Shown here: piece by piece, positions 48,125-58,769 of the stretch | Numbering within the stretch: the first letter of the stretch is position 1 | Layout of the letters: each line of letters starts with the position of its first letter | Assembly (NCBI GenBank): GCA_015499995.1 | Contig: JADNRV010000139.1 | Coordinates: 62,001 to 126,000, forward strand | Length of the DNA stretch: 64,000 bases | From: Flammula alnicola | Taxonomy: Eukaryota; Basidiomycota; Agaricomycetes; Agaricales; Strophariaceae | Direction: 5' to 3' | Translations under genes and position numbers: made by a program | Notes under the pieces: generated by a model | Seen by the model: the letters and a program-made list of their open reading frames with translations, nothing else | Told to the model about the DNA's origin: nothing | Databases searched by the model: none

Positions 48125-48132
48125 CTGCGACA

Positions 48133-48381
48133 GCCTCGACAAAAGCATTGTTGGACGCGGCGGGACCAGGACCCGGACGCCCGGCCTCACCCGATCACCC
48201 TGGCCGGCGGGAACCCCACTCTAGGATGGCGCAGCGAGCCTTGCCCCGGCCGGGTTGGCGGATACGTAATCAATAGGCATCAACGCTGCTGCAGTCGAAT
48301 CCTCCATCCAGAGTTCGCCATGCTAGACACTCCTGCCGTCCCCCCCGTCTTCACGCACAGAGTCAATACTGGCGCCGCAGA
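48133..48381. other. Short host segment between two transposons
   Basis: Contains an ATG at 48320 opening MLDTPAVPPVFTHRVNTGAA, cut at 48381 by the next element. It may be the first exon of the damaged gene that resumes at 50583. Confidence 0.4.
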
Positions 48382-50513
48382 TAGGGACTAGCACGGATCG
48401 GTCATTTCCGTGGTAAAACCGTAATTTTAGTTACCGGTAAGGTACGGTACAGAACCGTGGATAAATACAAAAAACCGTGGTTTTCCGGAACAACCGGCAC
48501 CCTCATAAAGACTTATCTGAGTTTAAAACAGTGACTAGATCTAAATCGCCTTGCTGCGTAGCAGAGAGGCTTCTCCCGGTCTAAATTCACTATATAAGGA
48601 AGTGGACTTTTGTCCCATTGTTTGTTTGGTTTGGATGGTTACGTCTTCCTGTCAATCACCACCAAATAAAAGTTTATACCATTCAACTTGAAATCGAGTT
48701 TTGTCCCAATATTTGTTTGGTTTGGATGGTTACGTCTTCTTGTCAATCATCACCAAATAGAATTCTCATCCAACTTGCGTTTTGCTTGCGTTCTTGTCGA
48801 TTACCTCAATGTATTTTCGAATCTTGTACTTGTTCCCAAATTCTAATTTATAATATCATTAGCGTAGTTCCGTGCTACGCACAGTTCCTTGCAGCTTCCG
48901 CACAATTTTTTTTGATAATATTCTTTACCTGACAGGGTACAGTAAGCCAAGGGGCTGCACCCGGAAGATCCCGAGACATCGACTCCCCTTACCGTTCCTC
49001 TGATGCGAGGTGCTATCAGCTGGGGTCCTAGTCAGAAACTTCCATATCAGGAAGGGAACACTCGCGTAAGTAGGGAACCGTCGCTTAGTGGGGGAAAGGG
49101 CTGTGGCATTGGAAGAGCCACCAGTGAATGCTTCATTGCAATAAAATGTTATATAGTAAGTGCTAGTAAGGTCAAAAATATTACTGGGAGCACTGCTTAC
49201 TTGGTGAAGCTGAATAAATGTAGTTGACCTGAGCCCGGCTGATCAACAAGCTCAAGAACCCGAACCTCGGAGGGAAAGATATCGACCATGGAGGTCATAC
49301 GAGTACTGTACAAGTTCCTTGCCAGATCCTACTTCGATGTGGACCTTTGAATGACAATGAAGCACCAGTATCCTTGTCACGGAAGTAACACTGGCATACT
49401 CGACTGCCAGTGGGTCTCTGGCAATGGCAACATACTCTGTGTCTGTGCGAGGCATCACATAACAGAATGGTGATGATGACAATTTCGATGGGCATCTCGA
49501 GATATAAGTAGTGAACACTAGTGAAGCTTAAGAGACCTAGAAAAACGGATATTAGAGACAGGTAGAAAAATGTAATCTATGTGCAGCTGCCACAGTCGAC
49601 GGTACCATTGGTGATCTAAGCGAGCGTTCCCTTCCTGATATGGAAGTTTCTGACGAGGACCCCAGCTGATAGCGCCTCGCATCAGAGGAACGGTAAGGGG
49701 AGTCGATGTCTCGGGATCTTCCGAGTGCAGCCCCTTGCAGTAAGCTATTCCATCTGTTGTGCAATAAAACCAAGGTAACTGCTCGAAAACGGTACAGTTT
49801 CAGACCTGTAACAACCAATGTTGTTTCTTCGTTCAGCTCAATCTAGCCCTTCCAAGAAGTGTGAAATCAGTGATGATGCCGGGCCTGATGCTTTGAAGTC
49901 ATAATAACTTCGCCTCTAGACATAGTTGTCTCTATACATAGTAAGTAGTCTCTCTGAAATGGCGATCTTTATCCTTTCAAGGCGTGACAAATGTGACAGT
50001 GTTGCCGATGCAGCAAGGCGCTGGAGACGAAGTCGACCTTTTATAAAGAACTGTATACAAAATTACTAATGCTCATAGATGCGTCTCATCCTTTCGTCTT
50101 TCGATACCTTTCGGCTGGGGATATCCATATAAATTGACTGAAAATATTATGGAATATATGCCCAACTTTTTTAAGCACTTTAGATACCCCAGAAATTAAA
50201 ATATGGCTATACTCCATTGGGGTCTGTATTTTCGACTCATGGCATTAGCCATCTTGCACACCGCCCATGGGACGGGGCTAAATTGAATCATAGAAAATGT
50301 ATTTAAACATTGATTAGAGGTCTATTACTTCTCAAGAAAAGAAAGAACATGCAAAGCATGCCCGGACACGACAATATTCAAGCCATGAAGTCAGATTGCC
50401 AATATACGGTCGGTAGAACCGGTAACCGCGGTGGCCGTACCGTACCATACCGTATTTGGTTAAACCGCGGTTTTCGTACCGGTCGTTACCGGTCGTTACC
50501 ATGCTAGTCCCTA
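48382..50513. mobile_element. hAT-like non-autonomous element, 2.1 kb, with a nested MITE
   Basis: Ends read TAGGGACTAGCA in inverted orientation (left from 48382, right back from 50513), followed by subterminal ACCGGT/GGTAACGACC/CGGTACGG motifs in both orientations. GCCGCAGA is duplicated directly outside (48374-48381 and 50514-50521). No transposase ORF is present. A second element sits inside at 48948-49737. Confidence 0.88.
48948..49737. mobile_element. hAT-like MITE nested in the 2.1-kb element
   Basis: Very long TIRs (about 125 bp) begin CAAGGGGCTGCAC and contain gacatcgactccccttaccg in both copies. CAGTAAGC is duplicated outside (48940-48947 and 49738-49745). This gives the order of events: the outer element landed first, then this one. 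Its terminal 11 bp equal those of the MITE at 42901-43637. Confidence 0.9.
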
Positions 50514-50582
50514 GCCGCAGACCGCCTCTCCTCACAGTCGCCACCCTGACCCCGCACACCGCGGTGCTCGTGCTCATTTCAG

Positions 50583-51192
50583 ACTGCGCTGGAAAGCACG
50601 GCCCACCGACGCTCGCATCATTCAATTCTGTTGCCCAAATCCGTACTGATGCATCGGCATACTATGGGCCTTGGAACAAATTACTCCATTACCTATTCCC
50701 CTTGACTCTGGATACGAGGTCATTCCCCAATATAAACGACCGTCACAAATGAACGGGAACATCGATTTTGTTGCGCTTTTCACTGTCAAGGTCGTGCATG
50801 AACCTGTATTTTTCCTAACAATCCATCCTCCGGCCGCGTTCGACGTGGCTTCCAAGCGAGAGGAGGCCGATATACACATCCGCGACTGCTATGGCTATTA
50901 CATGGAAGGGGTCTGTGTCCCGGTCCTTCATGGCGTTAGCGCACTGGGTACCAAGCTCAGTTTCTACCGTTGCGAGGCAGACACTAAGGAGTGGACACCA
51001 CATAACGTACCTCATGAGGACGAATACGTCACCGACATCGCACCTCAAGAAAGGTGGAATGCGGACGTCCTTGAGGAAGAGGGTGCTAGGAAACTTCAAG
51101 CAATTGTCGACAATGTAAAAGCGATGTCTGCTCAAATCCAGATTTCTGTTCAGCACAAAGAAGGTGCATGCATGAGAATTCCAAGATTCTAG
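50583..51192 (+). pseudogene. Member of an uncharacterised mushroom family, frameshifted (copy 1)
   Basis: The segment follows an acceptor (atttcag, 50582). It reads ASFNSVAQIRTDASAYYGPW and LLHYLFP, then continues in another frame with DSGYEVIPQYKRPSQMNGN, HGVSALGTKLSFYRCEAD, ERWNADVLEEEG and LQAIVDNVKAM. Copy 2 at 51.3 kb has LFPVDSKYDV with no shift at this point, so copy 1 appears to lack one base near 50700. The HGVSALGTKL..FY and ERW..D(V/I)LEEEG blocks are ones I recall from a large Agaricomycete family with no assigned function. The 5' region is disrupted by the hAT-like insertion at 48382-50513. Confidence 0.6.
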
Positions 51193-51240
51193 CCTTGTCC
51201 ATTGCTTTACTCGCGTCCTGACGCTGTGTATTAGTTTCAG

Positions 51241-52050
51241 CTCCGTCCGGGATATTCTGGCCCCAACCCATTCTTGCATCGTTCGATTCCGATGCGCGAT
51301 TTAACCATATACTGAACGAGTTACCGTATGATGGCGCTTACAACCAGCTACTCAGCTATCTATTCCCCGTCGACTCTAAATACGACGTCGCTCCGCGCTA
51401 CTATCAAGTCCTTTTAGAGAGGGATATTTATTTTCACACTGTTCTCGTTGTGGAAGTCGCACGCCATCCAGTGTTTTTCATCGCAACTGGGAGTCGCGTC
51501 TCATTCGACTCTGACTACTCGCGATTGCTGTCTGATATAAGAGTGCGCCAGTACTTCGCTTCCTTGATTGACGACATCCGCATCCCGTCCTCCATGGTGT
51601 TGGCGCATTGGGTACCAAGCTCTGCTTCTACCGTTACGAGGCAGATACTCGACGCTTGACACCACCTAAAATAACTCCTCCGGATCCGAATCGCCTGACC
51701 GATACTGCACCTCTAGAAAGGTGGAATGTGGATGTCCTTGAGGAAGAGGGAGTCAGGAAACTCCAAACAGTTGTTGACGAAGTGAAGGCAATGTCTGCTC
51801 AAGCACAGGGTGCGTTCGAACTCCAACCGTCTACATATCAGATATTGATTTTAGTTTATTGTTTCAGATTGATATGTCGCTTGGACAAATTTTATCCTTT
51901 GAAATGTATCTTTTGGTGTTTCGTGCAGTACTCTATCTGGTTCCAGCCCATGTTAGTTTCTTCCACTTTAATGAATTTTTGTAACTACTGCCACTCATTG
52001 TAATTGTTGACAAGAAATTCTTCGCGCCTACTTTTCGATACAACAACTAT
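51241..52050 (+). pseudogene. Tandem second copy of the same family, also frameshifted (copy 2)
   Basis: It follows an acceptor (gtttcag, 51240). LASFDSDARFNHILNELPYD-like text leads to LLSYLFPVDSKYDVAPRYYQ and FFIATGSRVSFDSD in one frame. HGVGALGTKLCFYRYEADTR and ERWNVDVLEEEG are in another, with the shift near 51590. The 3' end carries an intron (gtgcgttc...gtttcag) that also survives as the relic at 28.6 kb. Copies 1 and 2 are a direct tandem duplication. Confidence 0.6.
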
Positions 52051-52735
52051 ATTGAAAGTGTGTACGAGACGGTACCAAGCCAGTTCCTTTATCCGTGAAA
52101 CTACTTTTCCCTCACCTCGATGAGAACTCGGAATGTCGCAACCGCTAAACGACTAAGTGCACTCTGCACGTATATGTGGTTGTTCGCTCTGTCTCCTGGC
52201 CAGGCTTTCGACTCTTGATGCAGGATGTGCAGAAGAGGATTTTGAAGGGATTATCGGCTGCAGCAAATCGACATTCGGCTCAGGTGATGCTAATTTCTTT
52301 CGGGGGTGTTTAACGTTAACCGGACCACGATGGATCATGGCGCCACGGTGACGCTGCCTGATCAGGCTTCGGCTCGTTGTCAGTTGATACCTGCGCATAA
52401 GTGAGTGGCGTTATTTCTCATGGCTCTTCCAATACGACAATGCAACATCTCGTCTCGATTCATGAACGATCAACAAATAATATGCTCGGGTATTACAGCG
52501 TAATTATCCTTACTGGCCAAGTCACTGAGGCTCAGCGATATAGAGGTTTCTGACGACGATTCTATACTCCTCCCAGACATGACTACACTACGATTAACTC
52601 ATTTTTCTACGGCCTCGCCATCTACTGCGGCAATGACGTTGGTCAAGTCTGCAGTCGCAACCAGTGAACTACAAGTAAGACATGTGTAAGTTGAAAACAC
52701 AGAAAAAAATATTATAACGTACAGTAAGTAATAAT
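52051..52735. other. Intergenic, nothing recognised
   Basis: No supported gene. Confidence 0.35.
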
Positions 52736-54287
52736 TTAAACCGCAGTGTACTGAGGAGGAGACATGTCGCTCGGTAGACGCCCACCACGATGAAATTGCT
52801 GAATTTCATCCTCATTATTGATCGATACCATGGGCGCTGTCGAAGACTGACTGAGGCTATCCGGAAGAAAGCGAGATGCCAGGGGTTGTGTCTGTCTTGG
52901 TAGAGCTGTCCGATGAGCATGATGTGCTACCATCTGCGCCTTGCTCGCCATTTGCTGATCGGGCGTGTGCGTCCTCTGGTCAAAAACGGATATCCCCGTA
53001 CTGCTGACGTGCTTTTTTGTTGTTCTGAAAAAGCTAGAGTAAGATGACGTCTCGGATTCCGTAGGAGGTTGGCTATGAGCTCCGAGTGATGCATAAGGGT
53101 CGACGAAAGGCTCTATGGTGGTAGGTCCAGTTGAACTTGTCGCAAGACCATAACGCATCCGTTCGCTTCGTCGTCGGAGGCGGATTACCGCAATTAAGAG
53201 TGCTACTATAACACAGAGGGCAGCGCCTGCTATTGTACCTCCCACGATCCCGGCGACATTGGGTATCTTCTGTGCCGAAGCTGACGCCTTAGTTATGGGC
53301 GGACTAGAAATGGGAGGGATGCTCGAAGCAGTGACATTCAGTGGTGATGTAGGATTTATCTGAACAACGAAGTAATGGAGGGCCAGGGGTGCCGTTTGGG
53401 GATTTCCGAGATAGACAACGTCAAGTTTATGCTGACCAGGCAATAATTGCCCAGTTTCAAAGAATACTTGGTTGAATGCCGATGTATTGGAGGGCCCAAC
53501 CCATGCGAACGTGATGGGAGGTTGTTCATCGATGGTATAAGTTGCTGTTGCCGCGGCGGTAGCAACAGATGGGTCTCTAATTCTAAATCCATACCAAGTG
53601 AGGGATGTACCTAGAGCCTTACAAGATAAGAGTTACGACCAAGAGTAGACATCACGTAAGTATGTGCATACCGTTGAATAAAAGGCTGAGAGTCGACCTT
53701 GTTTGCGTCGTGATATTTCCTAGTCCCGGCATGACCACAGGAAGCAACTCCCATCCGGGCCCATATTGCACTTGTGGATCATTCGAACTGATATGAGTAT
53801 ATCCATCATCTAGCACCGCAGTAGCGGATGGAAAGTAGCGGATATAATCAAACCAAAATATTCGGTCCTCCGTAGCCGTTGCGTTGATGATAAGGACATG
53901 AGGGCCGTCTAGCAATGTCTGCTGGCATAGCGGGAAGTAATTTACCGGATTTGTAAATTGTCCGCTTGGAATTTTGACACCATCGACAAAGCATTCCCAA
54001 GTGGCAGGTTCGAAATTGGCAAGGAGTGATCCTACTACAATCACTGAGGATGCTGGGTAATGGTCCAAGTTTGTTTACTTTGAGGAGGAGAGTTCAGATG
54101 ATGAGGGTAAGGATGACATACCATTGAAAGCATATGAGAAACTTGCATTAGACGCTGTTCCATGCAACGTCCCCAGAAATGGATACCCAAATTGACCCTG
54201 GTCATCATGAGTGGTTGCATTGAACCATGACCCGCTGTAATTTATATTGAGGTCGGTGTCGTCCACCTGTATGGTCGGTGTTGACAT
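52736..54287 (-). CDS. Surface receptor-like protein, two ectodomain repeats plus TM (paralogue B)
   Basis: Exons 54287-54122, 54052-53672 and 53610-52736 join at phase 1 twice to 473 residues. Repeat 1 opens IQVDDTDLNINYSGSWF and reaches its intron after FSYAFNG. It then has WECFVDGVKIP, LLDGPHVLIINAT and FWFDYIRYFPSA. Repeat 2 opens ISSNDPQVQYGPGWELLP, its intron follows LSLLFNG, and it ends LPGQHKLDVVYLGNP. A Ser/Thr/Pro stalk, a TM helix (VAGIVGGTIAGAALCVIVAL), RLRRRSERMR and a tail ending SPPQYTAV follow. No cleavable signal peptide is visible. Many NxS/T sequons in the ectodomain fit an extracellular location. This is the best-preserved full-length member in the window. Confidence 0.82.
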
Positions 54288-54862
54288 ATCAAATCCACGA
54301 GTCTATGAGTTGAATGATTGAATCTAGGTGGTGAAAGTGAAACTTCGCCGGGTAGTAGTACGATTGATATCGACGTGCTTTTATCCCCCTCACGACACTT
54401 GCAAATATGCAGATCAGCGAACCGAGGTCTACGATGGATTCTGAAACCACACACCGGTTTATAGATCTAGACACGAGGACACACTGATGGTAATTTAACG
54501 CATTGCAAACGACGAATGGCACCCAATTGCAACCTTGAAAGAACGTCGGCGTGATCGCGACCCGATCGCGAGCTTGGGTGTGGCTTCTTGGGGGAAGTCA
54601 AAACGCAGCCAGAATCAACTGCTATTCGAGAAAGTAACGAGATTGGGAGGTGCATTCGTCGAGGACAGCGGTATGCTGGAGGGACTCGGAAGCAGCACGC
54701 ATCATTACTCAGTTCACCGTCCTTGTCGCGAAAGTCGAAAGAGGAGCTGGAAACCGGACAATGGAAAATACATCATGATGTGCCAGGAACTAACACGGCT
54801 CCTGGGAGACTGAGGATCAGAGACGTGTAGGCTCGATGTAGTAGTAGCGTTGGCGGGAACTA
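54288..54862. other. Upstream region of paralogue B, no gene
   Basis: No supported gene; short ORFs only. Confidence 0.35.
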
Positions 54863-55367
54863 GGATAAAACTATTCAGAAACCCCGTTTCTGAGGGTTTC
54901 TGCGGAAGTTTCCGTAATGCGAGTCTGCCGATTGATGGCCGCTCCCTGTCACTGGTCCGTTGCGCCCCTAGATATAACAATTCCTCAGGTAAATTCATAT
55001 ATTCAACCATGTAATTACTTCCAATAATGCTTCTCTCGTTTGTCGAATATTTTGTGCGCCAAAATTTGGCGTACAGCATCTCTTGGGAGCATTCCAAGCT
55101 GCTAGACGGCCTTTCTGGGTCTTATCTCCAACTTCTACCGTTATCCCTGCAAATTAAATCTCATTTTGTTTCTTAGATGTATTTATATAGATCAAATATA
55201 CGTTCTTGCGGACAAAATTGCAACCATTAACATCGCAGGCAGCGGGGAAACACTAAGTTCATCAAATTAATTTCAATCGCCGACATGTTTTTTTTTTTTT
55301 TCCATCAACGGCATCTGTCGGCAATCACAGAAACCCCAGAAACAGGGTTTCTGAATAGTTTTATCCA
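54863..55367. mobile_element. MITE, about 505 bp, probable 8-bp duplication
   Basis: TIRs begin GGATAAAACTATTCAGAAAC and match for about 40 bp with two differences. GGGAACTA lies at 54855-54862 and 55368-55375; one extra A at 55367 separates the right TIR from the duplication. The TSD length suggests a hAT-like origin. No coding capacity. Confidence 0.8.
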
Positions 55368-55375
55368 GGGAACTA

Positions 55376-56908
55376 TAGTATATGTCACGTTTGCCGATCA
55401 GATGGAGAACCGGAGTGGCAATGATTTATTCCATTTACATATTCATTTGCAAAAGAAAAATAAGAAAAAAGAGAGAGTAAGAAAAAAAAAAAAAAGCAAT
55501 CCAAATAGAGTTCGTCAAAGCGTTCATATCATGGGCATGCGCGTGAAATTACCAAATTGTAATCTGGTCAATAATACCAGTTGGAGGATTGGGATTGAAT
55601 ATTGAGGGTTGAGGGTACGGGGGACGTGAAGGTGAAGAGGAAGATGAAGACGGAAATAAAGAAATAAAGAACCAAGCGAGAAAAACAGAAAATCGTTGCA
55701 GAGGCAGGTAATTCAGTCATGATCGCAAGAGGATAAAACAAAAAAAATCTATATGCGTAAGGGGAAAGATATGTAATGCCAACGCAGAAATAAGGTTGCT
55801 ATAACTAACGGACAATATAGAGAACTTTTGGCTCCAAGGTAGGTTTGGGGTGGATGAAGGTCGGACCTCGATCGAAGAAAGAGGCGGAGAAAAGGGGGGA
55901 ATATCAAAACCTGGGGTATAGAATTGAATTGTGGACGACTGTAAGCTCTTGTGAAAAAAGTAAATGTCAATGTCAGGGGCGATGGGGTTCGAACAGGTTG
56001 GGGTGGTGGGGATGGGATGGTGATAGATGTAAGGTAAGTAAGTAAGCGAAAATAATAGGGTTTTAGAAAGTCATTTGGCCAAAGAGTCAATAAGCCGGGA
56101 AAGTTAGAAGATGAGAGTGACAGGCAGGAACAGAACGAGGGGTAGGGCGGGACGTAATCAGAGAGGCATTGGAGGGACGGCAAGGAGGACGAGGAAGCGG
56201 GTTGGGTGTGGTGGAAAGGATAAAAGCGTTCATGTACGATAAGCGTCACGGAAGATGAAAAATAAGGGATAAAAAATATAAACCCATAGTGAGAAGAATA
56301 CGAGGGACACAGCAACAAGGGGGGTAGGGTGTGCAGTTGCAGATAGTTAGGCTGTGTGTTTACAAGGGGTGTGTGGGGGGTAAATGCGTTGGTTGAACGA
56401 GAAGAAAGGGCGGATAACTGGCATTAACGAGGAACGATGGATGGCGTGTCGGAGGAGAGATAGGCGATCTAAAGTAGCGAAAAAGGGGGGGGCAAAAAGA
56501 AGAAGTGCAGAAATCCGTAGTAGTAGCCGTCTTTTGAATTTTTTTTGAAGGCTGGACCATAAGCGTAAACCATAGCAAAGGAGGAGGCGTCGGCGGCGGC
56601 GGAGAAGAGGCGAGCCAGAAGTCGAACTGAGTCGAAAGAATCCAAGAATAGAGGCGCCACGAGCGCTCCGAAATAGGATTTGTGGGGCAAGCAGCTGTCA
56701 GTTAACCGCCCGTCCCGCACCGCCGATCCTCGTGTCCAATCGTCGGCTCATCTCCAAAACCCCAAACGCTGTATTCCCACCCTCCTGTCGTGCCCATATC
56801 ATCGTCATATCGTCATCGTCATAATGAATATATCTCTTCATCTCATCCCTCATCGATCATCATCCACATCGATGAATACACCGACGTCGTTGGCAAACTA
56901 GGCCATGC
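55376..56908. other. Intergenic and 3' region of the transporter, low complexity
   Basis: Long purine-rich plus-strand stretches produce spurious minus-strand ORFs rich in Ser, Phe, Pro and Leu. No family features. Confidence 0.4.
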
Positions 56909-58769
56909 TCACGACGCCGACCCATTGCTGCCAATTCTATCAGAGCTCGGCTTGCTGAATGAACCCAGTCCTCGCGGACTAGGACTCGGGGCTCTCGACG
57001 GCAGCCTCGAAGGCGGCTTGGACGAAAAGGGACTGCCATACGGCGCCTCATGGTACCGCTGTGTATCAAGCGCATCGTTCGCGCCCTCTACTCCTTGCCC
57101 ATGGACCAGTTCACCACTCTCCGCCAACCCAAGTTCACCCCGACCTCCTGAAGGACCTCCATTCCCACCTAGCAGCCCACTCAAGCTTGCTGTGCTGCTA
57201 TTCCGACTACTCCCTGCGCCTCCAAAACCACCCGATTTTCGGCGCATGAAAGAACCCAGGCCCAGTGCTGCAGCCGAATCTGAGGTCAGGGGTGTGCCTG
57301 GAAAGTGTGGGTAGGATGGTGAGGGCGAGGGCGACGATTTGCCAGATGATGCAGGAGAGGCATCGTTCAACACGATCGAGAACGGCGGCTCCTTGCTGAT
57401 GGGTGACGAATTGGCAGACGGTAAAGTCGCAGACGGCGGCGTAGGCTGGTTGTACATCCACGTCGCGCCGAGCACTGTCGAAGCTCCGATAATGAACGAG
57501 GGCGTAATATGGAAATCGAACAGCGCCACCGACGCGAGGAAGGATAAAACGATAGATAGCGAAGTCGCAAACCCCTTCAGGATGTTGTCAGAGTATTTAA
57601 TGACAATCGCCGTCACGAGGCCGCCAAACACCTGAATCGCGACCGTCGCCCATGCCCATCCTCCAAAGTTGCGGAAGAGGTCCAGGAAGAAACCTTGCGA
57701 GTTTGGCGGCGGCGCAGCCCACAGGATGGGCAGGAGGGCGGGGATGAGCGAGAACAAGGACAGCTGGACGTTCCGCACCCACAGGTCGGCCTTGGACCCT
57801 TTCAGCACCATCTCAAAGTACACCCCCGCCAGGCCTGAAGTGAAACATGCAGCGGTCACCGCGCCGAAGCCTTTGAGAGGGTTCATCACATGTACATGAA
57901 ACTCGTGCGCACTTCCCACCGCCGTTGACGATGGCTTGCTCATCGTATGACCCGTCCCCGCCGAGTTCTGAATCTGCACGATGCCGACTCCTATCGCGAG
58001 GAAGAAGAGCGAGAGCCATTTCACGCTCGTCAATTTCTTCCGGAGAAGCGCGACGGAGAAGGCCGCGGTGGTGAGTATTTTCATCTGATACGTAACCTGG
58101 AAGGAGGCGACGGGCAGGTTGGAGATGGCCACGAACTGGAGCGAGTTTTGGACGACGTAGAGGATGGCAGGGATGGAGAGCTTCCAGCAATCCGGGCTGA
58201 AAATTTCACCGCATAGGTCGGCAAAGGCGGTCCACCAGAGAAAGGGGGTGTTGATGGGTTTACGCCGTGTCAGGGGATGTTGATGGAGGACAGGCGAGCG
58301 GAAGAGGGCAATGACAAAAGATATAGAGCCCTTGAGGAGTTCGTTGAGAAGAACGGCTGAGGCTGGAGAGTACGCCAACGCGGGGGGTATTGACACGCGA
58401 GAATAGTGCATCACGATAGACAGCGCGGCGTTTTGGACGGCGAGGGTGACCAATCTACGTTGTGTCAATGACAAACTCCTTGCTGGCACTCCAGAGCACT
58501 CACGATACGTATTTCAGAGGCAAACCGCATATAGTCGGCTGTTGCAGCTGTTGTTGTTGCTGCTGCTGCTGCACTTGTGTGTCATATTTGTCCATGGGGT
58601 AGCCGAAGGACGCTGGGGGGAGGAGCGGCGATTGTCTTGGTGTTGGTACTCGACTCGATATGATGCTCGCTGTGAGAGAGGACGAGGAGCGGACGCTGGG
58701 CAGGGGACGTTGGTGCATTTCGGGGGAAGCAGGATGGACAGCAGCTGAAACTGTGGGGGTGTAGGCCAT
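56909..58769 (-). CDS. Golgi nucleotide-sugar transporter (UDP-galactose type)
   Basis: Two exons, 58769-58504 and 58454-56909, join at phase 2 to 603 residues. After an N-terminal Pro/Ser/Gln-rich cytosolic part of about 85 residues (with a Gln-rich run, QVQQQQQQQQLQQ), the text GLPLKYVSLVTLAVQNAALS starts the first helix. The diagnostic blocks follow: PAILYVVQNSLQFVAISNLP, TYQMKILTTAAFSVALL, GFGAVTAACFTSGLAGVYFE and VIKYSDNILKGFATSLSIVL. These fit the SLC35A/UDP-Gal transporter family (fission yeast Gms1 type), which exchanges UDP-sugar for UMP across the Golgi membrane. The C-terminal about 170 residues are a Ser/Pro/Gly-rich extension, longer than in yeast. The exact sugar is not shown by the sequence. 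Confidence 0.9.

Noticed and set aside
55749..56318. 189-codon minus-strand ORF
   Set aside because: Ser/Phe/Pro-rich translation of purine-rich DNA downstream of the transporter; no domain and unlikely codon pattern.
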